Below the pieces are notes generated by a model that saw only the letters and a list, made by a program, of their open reading frames with translations, made no database searches and was not told where the DNA came from. This document shows, in pieces, positions 10,931 through 23,783 of a DNA stretch of 64,000 nucleotides. Origin of the DNA: Brugia malayi (Eukaryota > Nematoda > Chromadorea > Rhabditida > Onchocercidae); NCBI RefSeq assembly GCF_000002995.4, contig NW_025062477.1:10264649-10328648 (forward strand). Reading direction: 5' to 3'. Numbering within the stretch: the stretch's first letter is position 1; every line of letters begins with the position of its first letter. Both the position numbers and the translations under genes were made by a program.

Positions 10931-13900
10931 ATGGGTTGCGTAACAAAACGACGAAATACAGGGACAAGTCGGCGTAATGTAAGTATACGCATAAAGTGTC
11001 ATTTTCTAGTTGGCTTTTCTTTTTCATATATATTTTTCATCATATTATTACTCAATATGTTAGAATCAGCAAAGTGGAGTATTAACCTGTCAGAAACATT
11101 CTTGATAGTGATTTATTCCAACAAAATAGTTCTGAACTTATTTTATAAGCTTATATAAAAAATGGATATCTCATATGCATAATTTGGAGTCGTACTATTG
11201 ATGTTCCATAGCAACTGGTTGACAAGTCTCAAGATAATTTCTTATTTCGAAATGAAAATTGCATTAGCAAAAATTGAAACAAATCTTTTTTTTCTGTTTC
11301 ACTTGTAGCAAATAATATGAGCTTTTCAAAATACGTTTAGTTTGAACTTTTTTAATTTTTCTATGAAAAAACTCAATATTACTTGCTAATTTTATTCCCC
11401 AATCTATATATGTATTGTTTTAACTATAAGTAATAATTATATTCATGTCAATAAGTAAATAAAGTCCAAAAACTTGATCTGTTTACCAAATTACAAATAT
11501 TTTTTTCATGCATCAGGTTTCAAATGAATGTGAAATACCTGATGAAATCGATTTTGATACAGCATGGAAAGTTTATATGCTCAACAAATCTGCGTGCCTT
11601 CTTCATTATGTTCCTAATCCAAAGTAAGGCCTTTAATTCATTTACCTTCTTTGTTTCAATTCATTTACTTCTCGTATAATGGTGTAAATGACAATTTTGT
11701 TTTCTTAAAACATTATAGAACCAAAAACTGTCGTGATAATCCATATTGTTTGGGACGTTTGGGCTTGGAAAAATGGGACAAATTATTAAGTTGTATCAAA
11801 AATGAAAATAAGACGAACACCGATTTGGATCGACGTGATATTGCGAGGATACCTTGTGGTTTAGTGAACCTCGGAAATTCATGTTATGTGAACAGTTTTC
11901 TGCAGGTATGTGAGACTAACTTATGGTTAAAGGGAGTGGAAAAAATCTAGAGATTATTGTTGAGATTTAGTATTTGTAGGTAAATATAATTTTTTATTGG
12001 AAATCTGAGAAGAGAAATTAGAAGAAAGTTCATATGTTGTTATGATATCAGTTCTTCACAATTTTCTCAAATTTTTAGATATTTTTCAATGACCCTGTTT
12101 TCCGCAAATGCATTTATGACTGGCGACCAGTTGCTAATTTTGTCAAACCAGAAGGAGAAAAAATAAATATTGAGGAGCTGATGCACTGCATACAAAAATT
12201 ATTTATAACTTTGCAAATTACACCTTATGTGAGTTTTTGAATTTTATTCCACTGCCAACTTTCATCGAAGTTGATTCGAAGCTTGATTTGCTGTTTTGAG
12301 ACTTTCATTAATTTTGCTGGAAAATGTATATAACATTCAATTTGAAGATACTAATATTTAGATCCGGGATTTTTTTTTAATAATTATGAAACTGTATACC
12401 GTTTTTTATACGTCATTCTCCCATACAAAAATTATGTCGTAAATTTTATTTTTTCATATTATTTTTAGGAAGATACCAGTGCTGAAGGATTGGTTAAGCT
12501 GTTGCAACTGGATGGCAATCAACATGATGCTTTAGAGTTTCAAATACTTTTCTTTGGTAAACTTGAAAAACTGCTCAGCTATCATGTTCAATGGCATGGA
12601 GTACGCGAAACTATTCTCAAAAGGTTTCAGGTATAAACTTAAAAATCATAATTTTTTCAGTTTAATGACAGAATCTGTATTATATTTTTTGAAGAGTTAT
12701 GGAAGATCAAAAATTTTTCAAGCTGTCTTACAGGGAGCTATAACGCAAACAATTTCTTGCAAATGTGGACGCCGCAGTGTTACGGAGTTACCATTCAATC
12801 CATTTTATTTAAGTATTGAAAAAGCTAGATCGTTATCAAAGGCATTGGAATATTATTTTCTTCCAGAAGAGTAAATTCATCCGTTTTGTTCTGGTTTTTA
12901 AAATTTAATCGTTGTGAAATATCCTATTATTCAGCATAACTTTTGAGGTAGTAGTAGTGTAAATGTTTACTATACACAATAGCTTATAGTTCTTCCTAAA
13001 GAAATTTAAGACATGTAATTTTGACAACTAGTGGCATGATGTAAATAGTTTAATTTATTCATATTTTATGATTGATGTTAGCAACTTTTATTTGCTTTCT
13101 CACCTTTCTTAAGCTTCAGGTTGTTTCATCTTGCTCTGACATTAGTAATGATGTGGTTCATATTAGAAAAATGCAAAAAAAAAATTGAAAATATCTTATA
13201 CCTAATATGATGTTTATGGTTAATTGATCTTACAAGAGTTTGGAAAGAGAAAGGAAAGAGAGGAGCTTAAATCAATTATTGAGAAAGGTGAAAATAAATT
13301 CATTATTTTAGGTAGCTCTTAATTAAAATACATGGCTTTTTCAGATTACCTGACTACAAATGTAGCGAATGCGGACAAACTGGTTCTGCACAAAATCGTC
13401 TTGCCATTAAGGAGCCTCCACCTGTGCTAACAATACAACTTAATCGATTTACATATGATGCGTAAGTTTTATTTTTCTTTTTTTATCCGTCTTTTTTAAA
13501 GTAAGAAGTTATTTTTAAGTAAGACACTAAATTCATTCATTAAACAGATCCAGAATTTTTGCTTTTTTGAGCGATTTTGGTTAAAAAAGTTCAAATTTTT
13601 AAAAATTATAGTGTGGGACACAAAAAGAAGATTCACTCACCGTTACAGTACCCAAGAGTTTTACAACTCGGTGATGTAAAGTATGACATTTGTGCTGTGA
13701 TGATACATGAAGGCCCTAATGCTGATTGTGGACATTACTACGATCTAATAAAGCATCCAGGCACTAGGCAATGGTTCACATATAATGATGAGGTACTGTT
13801 TTGAATAGTTCATTTTACCATGTTATGGAACGATGGCAAAAATGATTAAAGTATGTTTCAAAATAGGTTAACATGCAGTTACTGAAAGGTTAGATGATGT

Positions 13901-16900
13901 ATTAATCCTATTTTGTAAATAAGGTTAGATGTAAGATGATATCCAAGGTTAGATAATGTATTAATTATTGACTACAACTTTAATTGCTAATGTAAATAAG
14001 TTTTAATGAATTAAGAAATATACAGAAGCAATGAACGAAATGTTTAGGTTGTAAAACCATCTGCTACTCCCGGTGTAAGTGTTGAAAAAGAACGGACATC
14101 AAAAGTTACTGCCGATATGAAAGGTTGCTACGCTTTAGTTTATCGTCAAGAAAATGAAGAGAATTCAGCTATTCCTGCTGTTCCGGAAGATTTATTAGGT
14201 GATATCGCCAACAAGGTATGAAAAAAATTTTTAAGCTTGTTCATTTTTTTCTTTTTTTTAGCATTTTGTTTGTGAATAATTTCCATTGACTTGGTGACTA
14301 AAATTAAATTTATATTATTCGTTATTGGTGTGTCCTCTAAGTTCTGAAGAAATTTTTTTCTCTTTTGATCTACGATGATAACAGATCTCTTTATCCATGA
14401 ATTAGGATAGAAATATATATTTTGAATTTACAGCTAGAAGAAGAATTCATTGCTCAAACCAGTGCAACCACAGAAATGACTCTGAGACTTAAAAATACTG
14501 TCGAAGATTATCACAAACGTCTTACGGATACATTCGATAAATTGCAGGTCTTGTAATTTTACTCAAGATTCTTTCTCCCCCTTTTTTTGACTTCATTCAG
14601 AAAGAAGCAAATATTGAGGGAATCTACGAAGGGTATAATGACAAAAAATATAGAAGGGGAAATTATTGGCATTGTTAGCAGTTTATAAGTGGTATTTTTT
14701 GAGTGATTTCAGTTCAAAATATTATTCAGGATTAATTTTAGGTAAAGAAAAGCGAAAAAATGTTGAAGAATCCAGATGACATTGTATTTATACCCACTGA
14801 ATTATTCAGTACTGTTTTATCTTATGAATTCAGCAAGATGGTGGAAAATAATGATGAGGTAAAGAATTCCAAAATACTTTATATTTTTTTTTACGCGCCT
14901 AGTTTAGCCAGAAATAATTTTCCTTGTCTAAACTGTGCATAAGAAATGTCACATGTAATTATTTTATTTGTTCTTTTGATAGATTTAGCCCATAGTTCTT
15001 AAATCATTCGTGGATGTTACTTTGGTAGTTGTAACTATACTGCAGAACATTACGATGATCTTAGTTAGACTGCTTGTAAAGTGACATGTAAGAAATTTAT
15101 CGTATTTTTTTGTCGCATATTTTTTGAATATGAAATGATGTGTACTTTACTTTAGGTTTTCAAAAATGTTGCAAATAACACTAGAAGTGCTGCGGTCATC
15201 AAATCATTGAATTGTAAAAATACGCATGAGGTTGTGACATTTTTAAAAATCAAAGTTTTATGATAGTTTTTATTGTATTAAAAAGTATTTGCATTTTCAT
15301 GATATCTATTAGACAAGAATTCTCTTGCATATCATATATTTATCTTAATCTTTTTTTCTCAAGCCTTAATCTTTTTGTGAATGGTCATGAAGTTTTTTTG
15401 TGTTGTTTTAGAGTGGATCGAAATCATCATTCTCGTTGTGTATACATAATCGTGTATCACTTGGCAGTGTAAGAAGTGGCGCAATAAAAGCTGTAATGAA
15501 AAGCGCAGCAAGAAATTTTTTGACATCTTATGGTGTCGAATTTGTTGATTTAAAAACTGGGTTTGTACTTTGATAAATTTGATAAGGTTCTTAAAAAAAA
15601 AAAAAAAACTCAAATATATGAGAGTTTTTTCGAACTGCTATCTAAAAATTTTTAAGGTCAGATATTTGCTTGGAATGCGTAGAAGCACTCAAGGCACGCA
15701 ATGAATTTGTCAGGAAAGTTCAACTAAAAGAAAAGCTAGTAAAGCAATTGTTACGAGAGAAATCAAAAAGGTACAGTTTATATTGTGATTACTTTCTCTA
15801 TAAGAAAAGAAAAAAACTGATTGGTTTTGGATAAATGCGCTTATTTAGTGATGCTTATATTTTATAGATTACAACTAAAGAGAGATAACATAGGAGAATA
15901 GACTACATAGTGGACTATACGTCTCGAAAGCATTATTTTAAAAGTTCGCATTATTTTTTGCAGATAATTTGTGATAATAAACCATTTGTTCAGACTTTTT
16001 TGCGATTCATTACTATTGATTGGTTTGATTTATTTCTAAATGAAAAAAAAAAAAATTAGGGAATTTTGCAGGTATTATCATTCGGAAAATTGCTTTTGGG
16101 TATCAGTACGTTGTTTGTCGCAATATCGACAATTAGCTTTACGTGCGCATGAACAGTCCATAAAATCGTACGCAGAAATTACAGAATTAAATTATTTTTG
16201 GCAATGTAAACGATTTGGAAAGGTTAGATATTGTTGGTTGAAGTACTTAATGATTTTGCTGAAGATGTGAAACGTTCCGAAGTTCATGCAAAATATTACA
16301 GCAGGAATCAGTGACAGATTGTGATCCTTCAACATCTGAAGTTTCACAAAGGCTTTTATTGGAAACTGGATCTGGAAAAGCAGTTGATGAGTTTGGCTTG
16401 CCAGATGTAATATTTTTTTCTAGTTTTTCATAAGTTCTCCATATTATATGCAAACTTTCTACTTTCACTTCAACTTAATGTTCCTTTCTATTGATAAATG
16501 TGGCAAGAATATGCGAATGAGATCACGAAGAGTATTAATATGAGATTATTGCTTGACAAATTTTGTTACTTTAGGATTTTGGTCCGGTAACCTTCTCAAA
16601 TAATGGTGGTGATTCTTCGGAAGCTGCAATTAATGGTAGCTCTATTGAGGTATTTTGTTTAAATTTGATGAATAATTCTAGTGCTCTTTAATTCTTTTGT
16701 ACCAAATAATGGTTTTATTGAACCCTAAATGCTTTATCTATTCGTATGAAACCAAAAAAAAAAGTTTTTCAGTTACCAGGAATAACCCAGTCCAGTATTT
16801 CAGATAATTTCTTTATCGGTTTTTTATTTTTATTTTATTTTTTTTTACAGGGAAATTCATCTGCAACTGGTGATACATCAGAGCAAAATACTTTTGTTGA

Positions 16901-19900
16901 TGGGAAACAGGGTAGTCGAAAACGGGCAGTTCTGTATTGCAAAGATCAGGTACTCATTTTCTACCATACAGTGAATCTACCCGGGGATTTACGTTTTCAG
17001 TTAACTGAATGATGTTGAATGTTGTGCTCCATCTATTTTTTTCTGAATCGTTGTTGTTTAGGTGATTTGCATCCTCATTGGGTATTGTGCATCATTGTTG
17101 CTAGGATTTAATTCTGGTTTCTAACAAAGCATAAAGCATTCAAAAATGGATTGATCTAGAATAGTGTGAAATTTTCTGTTTTATTTACCAAATCAATAGT
17201 CGGCAGTTCTTAAAGGCCTAAGAAATAAAAAAAAAATGAGCACTGAACAAGTTGCTTGGAATTCAATCGGCAATTGCATAGTAATATTTTTATCAGTTTT
17301 TTTGCAATCGTTTTAGGTTGTTGGCTCTGTTATGGAAAAATGTACTGATGGTTATCAAATTTCAATAGTGGATAACTTGGATTCGTCTAAAAAACAAAAA
17401 TGTAAGTGACTGAATATTTAATTTAATCATGATCTGTTGAACTCTGCTTACATCATTTAAAGTTTCCTTCAATTTTCAGTTTTTTTTTTTTTTTAGTAAT
17501 TGAAATCATATAGGTTCTCTCATTATTGATATTCATTACTTGTTATAACTTCAAAAATTGTATGTTTGATTTAATTTTCGTTAGAGCCAGAAAATCGGTT
17601 CCATCTTTTTTTCTTTGGAATCTTAATACTTTAATATTACTGACACTTTATACGGTATATGCATTCAGTGAAAATTTGTTTTTAGTGTTTGATAGTGATA
17701 CTTATTCAACAACTCGACAGACAAGGTCTTCATCTGAATCACCACCGGATATTGCCGAAGTGCCAGATATGGTCTCTACTGCTATTGGAAAAAATGAATG
17801 TGATGAAGATGTTAATGAAACACAAGTTGAACAATCAACTGATACGAATGAGATTTGTAGTGATGTATGCTTCTTGATATGTTCTTAAATTGATGAATTA
17901 TTTAAGTTTTGTTTTCCTTTCCATTAAGGAAGATTTTAAGCTTACCGAAAGCATAGTCACACGTTACTAAACGTTTACATGTTACTAAACGAAAATGTCA
18001 TGTGGCGAATTCGTGACAAGGTTAATTAGAAAAGACATTAAAAGCGATCTGATCATAACTGTTAACTAACTATTATTAGAAAGATAAATTTTCCCTCATT
18101 AACATCTATTATTATTATTATTACATTCTATCAATAGTCCGAGGTAAATATGTGATATTTTCAATATACACATTGTAACGAATTCAAATCCAACTTATTG
18201 ATTTCTGCTTTCTTTGCGCAATTCTAACACTAATAAATTGCTAGGTAAGAAAAGAAAATAATCTGATCATAATCAATTTTCTGTTATTTCTGTTATTGCA
18301 GAATTTAGTCGCAGCTACTTTTGATGAATTTGACCCATCACATTCGGGGAAAGAATCAAGTGAACAGCAAAGTTCGACTATCGATGATAATACACAAGGA
18401 TTATCAGAGAGCAATATTCAACCTAGAGATACACTTCAGGAAGATGTGGATTGCACTCAAAGTGAAGAAGATGAAGAAGAAGAAGAAAGTTTGGTGGTTT
18501 TCAATGGTGACCTACGATGTGAACATGGTTTGTGTTTTTTTATTTGTTATATGAATAAATTATGTTGCTGCATTGAAAGGAAGAATTTCGCTTTTAATAT
18601 CCAAAAGAGATACATTTAGTAGAAGAAATATTACTAAAAAATAACTTTGCACAATTGTATAATAGGATTAATTTTTCTCATAAATTTACAGCATATCATT
18701 TTTGATAATGTTATATTAGTGGAATAAATGAACGAAGTTTGCCTTTGCAAGTAGATGTTTATGAAAAAAATGAAAAATACTTTAAACATTTTCGGAAAAG
18801 ATGTACAACTCATTTAATAGCTTAGAAAGGATTCATTAGAAAGGATTCATTTATTTATTTATTTATGTATCTTTTCTAGGACTTCTGGATTACGAATGCT
18901 GGATGACAAATGAACGACGCATTGTTGTTGATGAAAATGAGTGGAAGGAGTTAACTGTTGGAATTTTTGAACCGGACCATTTGTGGTGTGTTAGTGTTGA
19001 TGAATTTCCTTGTTCCATTTGTAAATCAGGTTATTTGGTAAGTGATTGTCTTAATTGTGGATTTAATATGATACTGTATTAAAACATTAATTCATTCATT
19101 ATGATATGTTTAGATTAATCCTTAAATCTCGAAAAAGAAGCTATCTTTAGTTAATTTACTTTGATTTAAAACAAAGTTGGGGGCCTGTTAAGAATTTTAG
19201 GCCATTTCGAGAATTATGCCTGTAACAGATGATATATAAAATCATTACAAAAATCCTTAAAAATTAGAATTTTTCGGAGAACTTCTTTTGATTAATAGAA
19301 AATCAGTTTTTTTTTTTTTTTTTTGAATCCTTTTTGTTGATTGTTTTTTCTCTTTTTGTAATTTATCAAACATTAGTTTTTTTTTTTTTTTTTTTGTTGT
19401 AATTTGTCAACAACAAAAGATATTTCCTTTGCCCGTGTTTTCAGTACAAAAAAGATGATTGGGAGGAAACCTTACGGCGTATGAAGGAAATACGTTTGGC
19501 TATCGGTGAATTGATTCGTACAGCTGTTCGAAGGACAATAACGGTGAAGTCACCGACTCCTCAAATTTACCAACGTGTTATTTGTCGAAATTTTTTGAAA
19601 AATCTGATTTCAGCATTCAAGTAAGTATTCTAATAGGCCATTCCTATAACAGAAATTTAAAATGCGTTTCTTTTGTGAGACGAAAAATAAAGCAGTAAAT
19701 GGGAGGACAAACATTGAACAATTCATTTTGAATTTTGCTTAAATTTAAGGTAATTTAAATATATTGTTTAATATCTACATAAAATTACTTATTTGTTATT
19801 TAGAAGCCGTGTACGAAATCCAACTATTCCAACCATTTGTCAAGACTGTATGCTTTGTTCACTACACAAAAAACCATGTGTTTTAATTGATAATACCGAG

Positions 19901-21985
19901 GGTTTGGTATGTTCCAATTTCCACTTTTAAAAAAGGCGGAATAAATTTAGGCAAAAAGTAAAATTTTTTAATTATTTCTGTTTACGAATATAGTTCTTAT
20001 TTAATACCATTTTTTTTTAACGGCTGAACAAATCGAATGAAATGATTCGATTGAAAAAAGCTGATCTTAAGTGTCATTCAGTTACATGGTGTTTTATCGT
20101 GTTAAATACTACATGATGCACATCACTGAATGAGAAAACTGCTTTATAAATCTTGAAAATCATTTAAAACATTGTTCTTTCAGGCTGTTCCACTTACTTT
20201 AGAAGAATGGCAAAAAATTCTAGCAGCTATGCAAATCAGTGATGATGATGTTATGCTCATTTGCCTTGATAACAAAGGTTATTTCTTTTGCTTTTTGAAA
20301 GTAAACATGAAATAAATTTCAAATATATAATAAAGTATTATTGACTGTATCTATTATTATATGTATACTTTGTATCGCTAAAACAATTTTTTTTATTATT
20401 GTTGATAATTTTGCTGGATAATCTAAATATGTGTATAATGTACGATCTATCTCTGTTGTGTTCTCAGTAATTGATAGTTCACTTGAAAATTAATGAGTTT
20501 TAATGAACTAGTCGCAGAGTAGTGAAGAATGAAACCGGAGAAAAGTAAAAAGATGTAATGCGTTATGTAATAACTCAATTGTAACAAAAGGATTTTTTAT
20601 TTTGCTATTACTCATTACTTTCTACTTTTCTGCTTATATCGGCTAGCAAAATTTTTTGGTTTACTTAAATATTTCCATTTAATATATATGTATAATATTT
20701 AGGAGTATGTGAAATGTTCTGTGATGAATGTTTTCGGCAGCAACAACTTCAAGTTGAACATCAACGTTTTGTTTACGAAAATGGCGCTGAAATTTATGTG
20801 AAACTTGTGAGTTACTTATTTTTCTCCATTTGTAAAATTTGTAACATTTTTGTTGCAATTTGCTAACTGATCCTGTGGTTTTATGATTAAGAACACTTGA
20901 ATATTATATTAATTCTCTTCACATTTGATTCCTTCATATGTGCATCAATTATATGTCACAATAATTCTAAAAATCACTGTTATTTTGTTTATCGAAATTT
21001 TTCTTTTTCACAGAAAAGTGATAAGAATGATGAACCAATAAAAACAGCAAACGGTGATTTGATAGCACCCTTTAATGCTACTCCATCATTGATTCGTCCG
21101 GAACGGCATGCAACAACAAGGCGTGCAGTCGCGAAATGTTCCATGGTTTTCAAAGTAATTTAATGTTTATATACGAAATCGTCACTTTTTTGCTTATTTC
21201 ACGAAATCATCACACTTACAGTAATTTTAACAATATTTTTATTATTTCTTTCCAAAGAGATTAGATTTTATTTTTGTTTTTCTGTTAATCTGTTAGAGTA
21301 AGCTGACACCTTCACTGATTTTATGACAGTTTGATTGTAGAATGTATTGTAGAATATAGTATGCTTAACTAATTGTTCTGTCATAATTTGTTTTCTCAAT
21401 TCAGAATTTCCCTTGCTACTCTTTCCTTTCATTTCTTGGTGATATTTCATTTCTTAATATCCTGTCATTAACGAATTAGTCATTGCTAAAGTCCTCAATA
21501 ATATTTACTTGTAGATGACGTCTCTGAATACAATTCATCAGTTGAAAATAAAAATATATCAAAAAACGGGTCAACTACCAAACGATCAACTTATTTATAT
21601 GAAAGAAAGGCTTCTCAACGATTCGGTTTGATGATTATATTTTAAAATAGAGTGCTGTAAACTTTAGTATTAAAAATAATTAGACTTTTTTTTATTACAT
21701 CCTTACTCTTCTTTTCATTCATTTTGCTTTGTAATTTTCTATAATAAGAAAAACATTGGAAGCTCAAATCATTTTTTTTTTTTTTTTTTTGTCTCGACTT
21801 TAGGACTTTTTTTTTACTTATTATTTTAGTATGATTTGCAGGATACTTTAGAAGAAGCTCGAGTTGATCCACAAGAGCTTATTGAAACACCATTAACATT
21901 GATTGTACAACAACCTACCGAAATCCCAACAGAACCACGACAATTGGAACGTGGTTTTGCTGATACCGCTTTGTCGCATTCTTAG
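10931..21985 (+). CDS. USP48: Ubiquitin carboxyl-terminal hydrolase 48 (USP48)
   Basis: Twenty-nine exons, 1254 aa (human 1035): 10931-10978, 11517-11623, 11719-11905, 12079-12228, 12469-12556, 12672-12870, 13345-13461, 13612-13792, 14048-14215, 14434-14547, 14742-14858, 15156-15230, 15412-15560, 15657-15770, 16072-16222, 16302-16406, 16575-16649, 16851-16949, 17317-17401, 17686-17864, 18302-18527, 18880-19037, 19445-19620, 19804-19906, 20184-20277, 20703-20806, 21014-21154, 21515-21625, 21842-21985. A cysteine protease that removes ubiquitin, mainly nuclear. Cys box LGNSCYVNSFLQ holds Cys107; His box GHYYDLIKHPG holds His340. DUSP-like modules follow (FWVSVRCLSQYRQLAL, CLECVEALKAR, CEHGLL..YECWM). 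A ubiquitin-like fold occupies about 1171-1240, and the tail RGFADTALSH matches the family ending (GFKGTGLLGH). Extra length lies in Ser/Glu-rich inserts (about 690-900). The first finger-domain zinc knuckle reads CKC, not CxxC. Least certain junctions: 12556/12672 and 16222/16302. Confidence 0.93.
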
Positions 21986-23783
21986 TCTTAGTCATGATGA
22001 TATAAAATATTCTTAGTTGATGATATAAAACCAAACTGTTCTGTATATCTACAATGGTATTTTCATTCTAATTAATATAATATTTACATAGTTTACATAA
22101 GAATAATCTGTTTTATTTGTATGAGATTTATTTGTATGAAAAAATCTTCAGATTAAAAAGTTCCTGATTTATTTTATGTGATACTGGTAGCCATTATCGT
22201 TTCCTGCAATCTTCACTTGTTAAATTTATCATGCTTTTAAAAGAAGCATAAAAAATTTTCCAACTTTTTGGTTTTATGATTACCTTAACTTTCTTTCTCC
22301 TTGTTCCTTTTGTTACTTATATTTAAATTATTGTACACAGTAATAATTAGCTAATGAGTGTCAAAGTTTTGTAAATAACAAAAGAGAGAGATGTATTTCT
22401 GTGCAACTTTATTTACATAATTGAGGCTTTCTCTTGATATCTTCCGCCATTTTTATTTAGCGTAATAGTATGCATCCTATTTTAGGCACTGATTTATACT
22501 GTTTTAGTTGCATAGTACTTTGCTTAGAATACAGTGATATGTTTTTTTTTTTTTTTTTTTTAGAATAATTTAACATATAAAATATCTTTGATTTTTCAGA
22601 AATTACAGGATGAGTTATGAATTTGCAAAGAACTGTGGAATTGGCTATTGTCAAATATCTTGTGGTAATGTAATATTATGTAAATCAGAAATTGAAAGAA
22701 TTAGATTTATGATTAGGAATCAAATTTTTTCATTCGATTCATTAGGTTGTCAGTAGGTAAGAGCATTTCTCAAAGTTATGGGAGCATTTTCTATTTATGC
22801 TTAAAATAATTATAATTATATTATAGCTATATTTGCTTCCAATATAGTGATACAATTCATCTTGGTAAGATATATTTTGACTATAAAACAACAGTCTTTA
22901 CAATTTTTTTTTTTCCTTTCTTTTTCCTCTCCAGAATTATGTGATATCTGTCGTGCATCTGCGCATGCTTATTTTATTTTTATACTGTAATATAAGTACG
23001 ACATCACGTGAATCATTTCAACTTAGATGTAATAAATTAGCATCTGCATTTGTTATATGGTAGAATTGAAGAATACATTTTATATAATTCAAAAAATTAC
23101 AATTATAGAAAATAGATGTAAGACAAGTTCGAGACAAATTTTTAGTCCAAATTCTCAAATTATGCTAATGTTTACATTAATTTACAATACTTTCACTTTT
23201 CCTTTTCGAGTGATCTAAAGTAATATTTTTCATTCTTATTTGCATCGTTGTTAGTGAAGTTCTTCTTCTTAAACCGGTATTGTTTAATTTAATCACTGTT
23301 ACTTTTCATATTTATATTCACACACTTGAGTTGCATGGATAATTATTGTTCAGTGCTTTGATCTTTCTTTCATCGCTTCAAATTTGTAAATAATTATAAT
23401 ATAGTGAATAAATTTTGTAATTGATTGTTCTGATGTGAAATATTCCGATGAATTAATTCCATTATATAAAGTTATTTCCCGGTATCTATTATAACTACTT
23501 GGAAATCAGAAATCTACTCGATGGGTGGGTTAAGAAGTGTTAATATACTGAAATTGTAAAAGTGCTCAAAATTATTGTCCTTCTCACAAAGGATGAAATA
23601 ACGAAGCTTTTCTGATAGAAAATTCTATTCATTTTGCAATTGTATTTGCAATTAAATCAGCAAATATTTATGTGAAATGAGTCTTAGATTAAAAATTTTG
23701 AGTTACTAATTCTTCGTTATTAATAATTATGATTTGTAATTTTGAAGTGATTAAATGTACTGAGCTTTCAGAGATAAGAAATT
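21986..23783. other. Intergenic stretch between USP48 and mL65
   Basis: No supported exon. It should contain the USP48 3' UTR and the mL65 promoter. AATAAA occurs only far downstream (about 23404), so the USP48 poly(A) signal is unassigned. Confidence 0.5.

Noticed and set aside
12557..12646. Longer USP48 exon 5 reading through GKLEKLLSYHVQWHG to the CAG/GTATAA donor
   Set aside because: It ends in phase 0, while the next conserved exon needs phase 1. The earlier GGTAAAC donor with the GACAG acceptor restores the frame and aligns without an insertion to vertebrate USP48.
22934..22990. Frame reading ELCDICR after a CCAG acceptor, like a RING or zinc-finger start
   Set aside because: It stops within about 20 codons with no second Cys pair, and no exons join it; probably chance.
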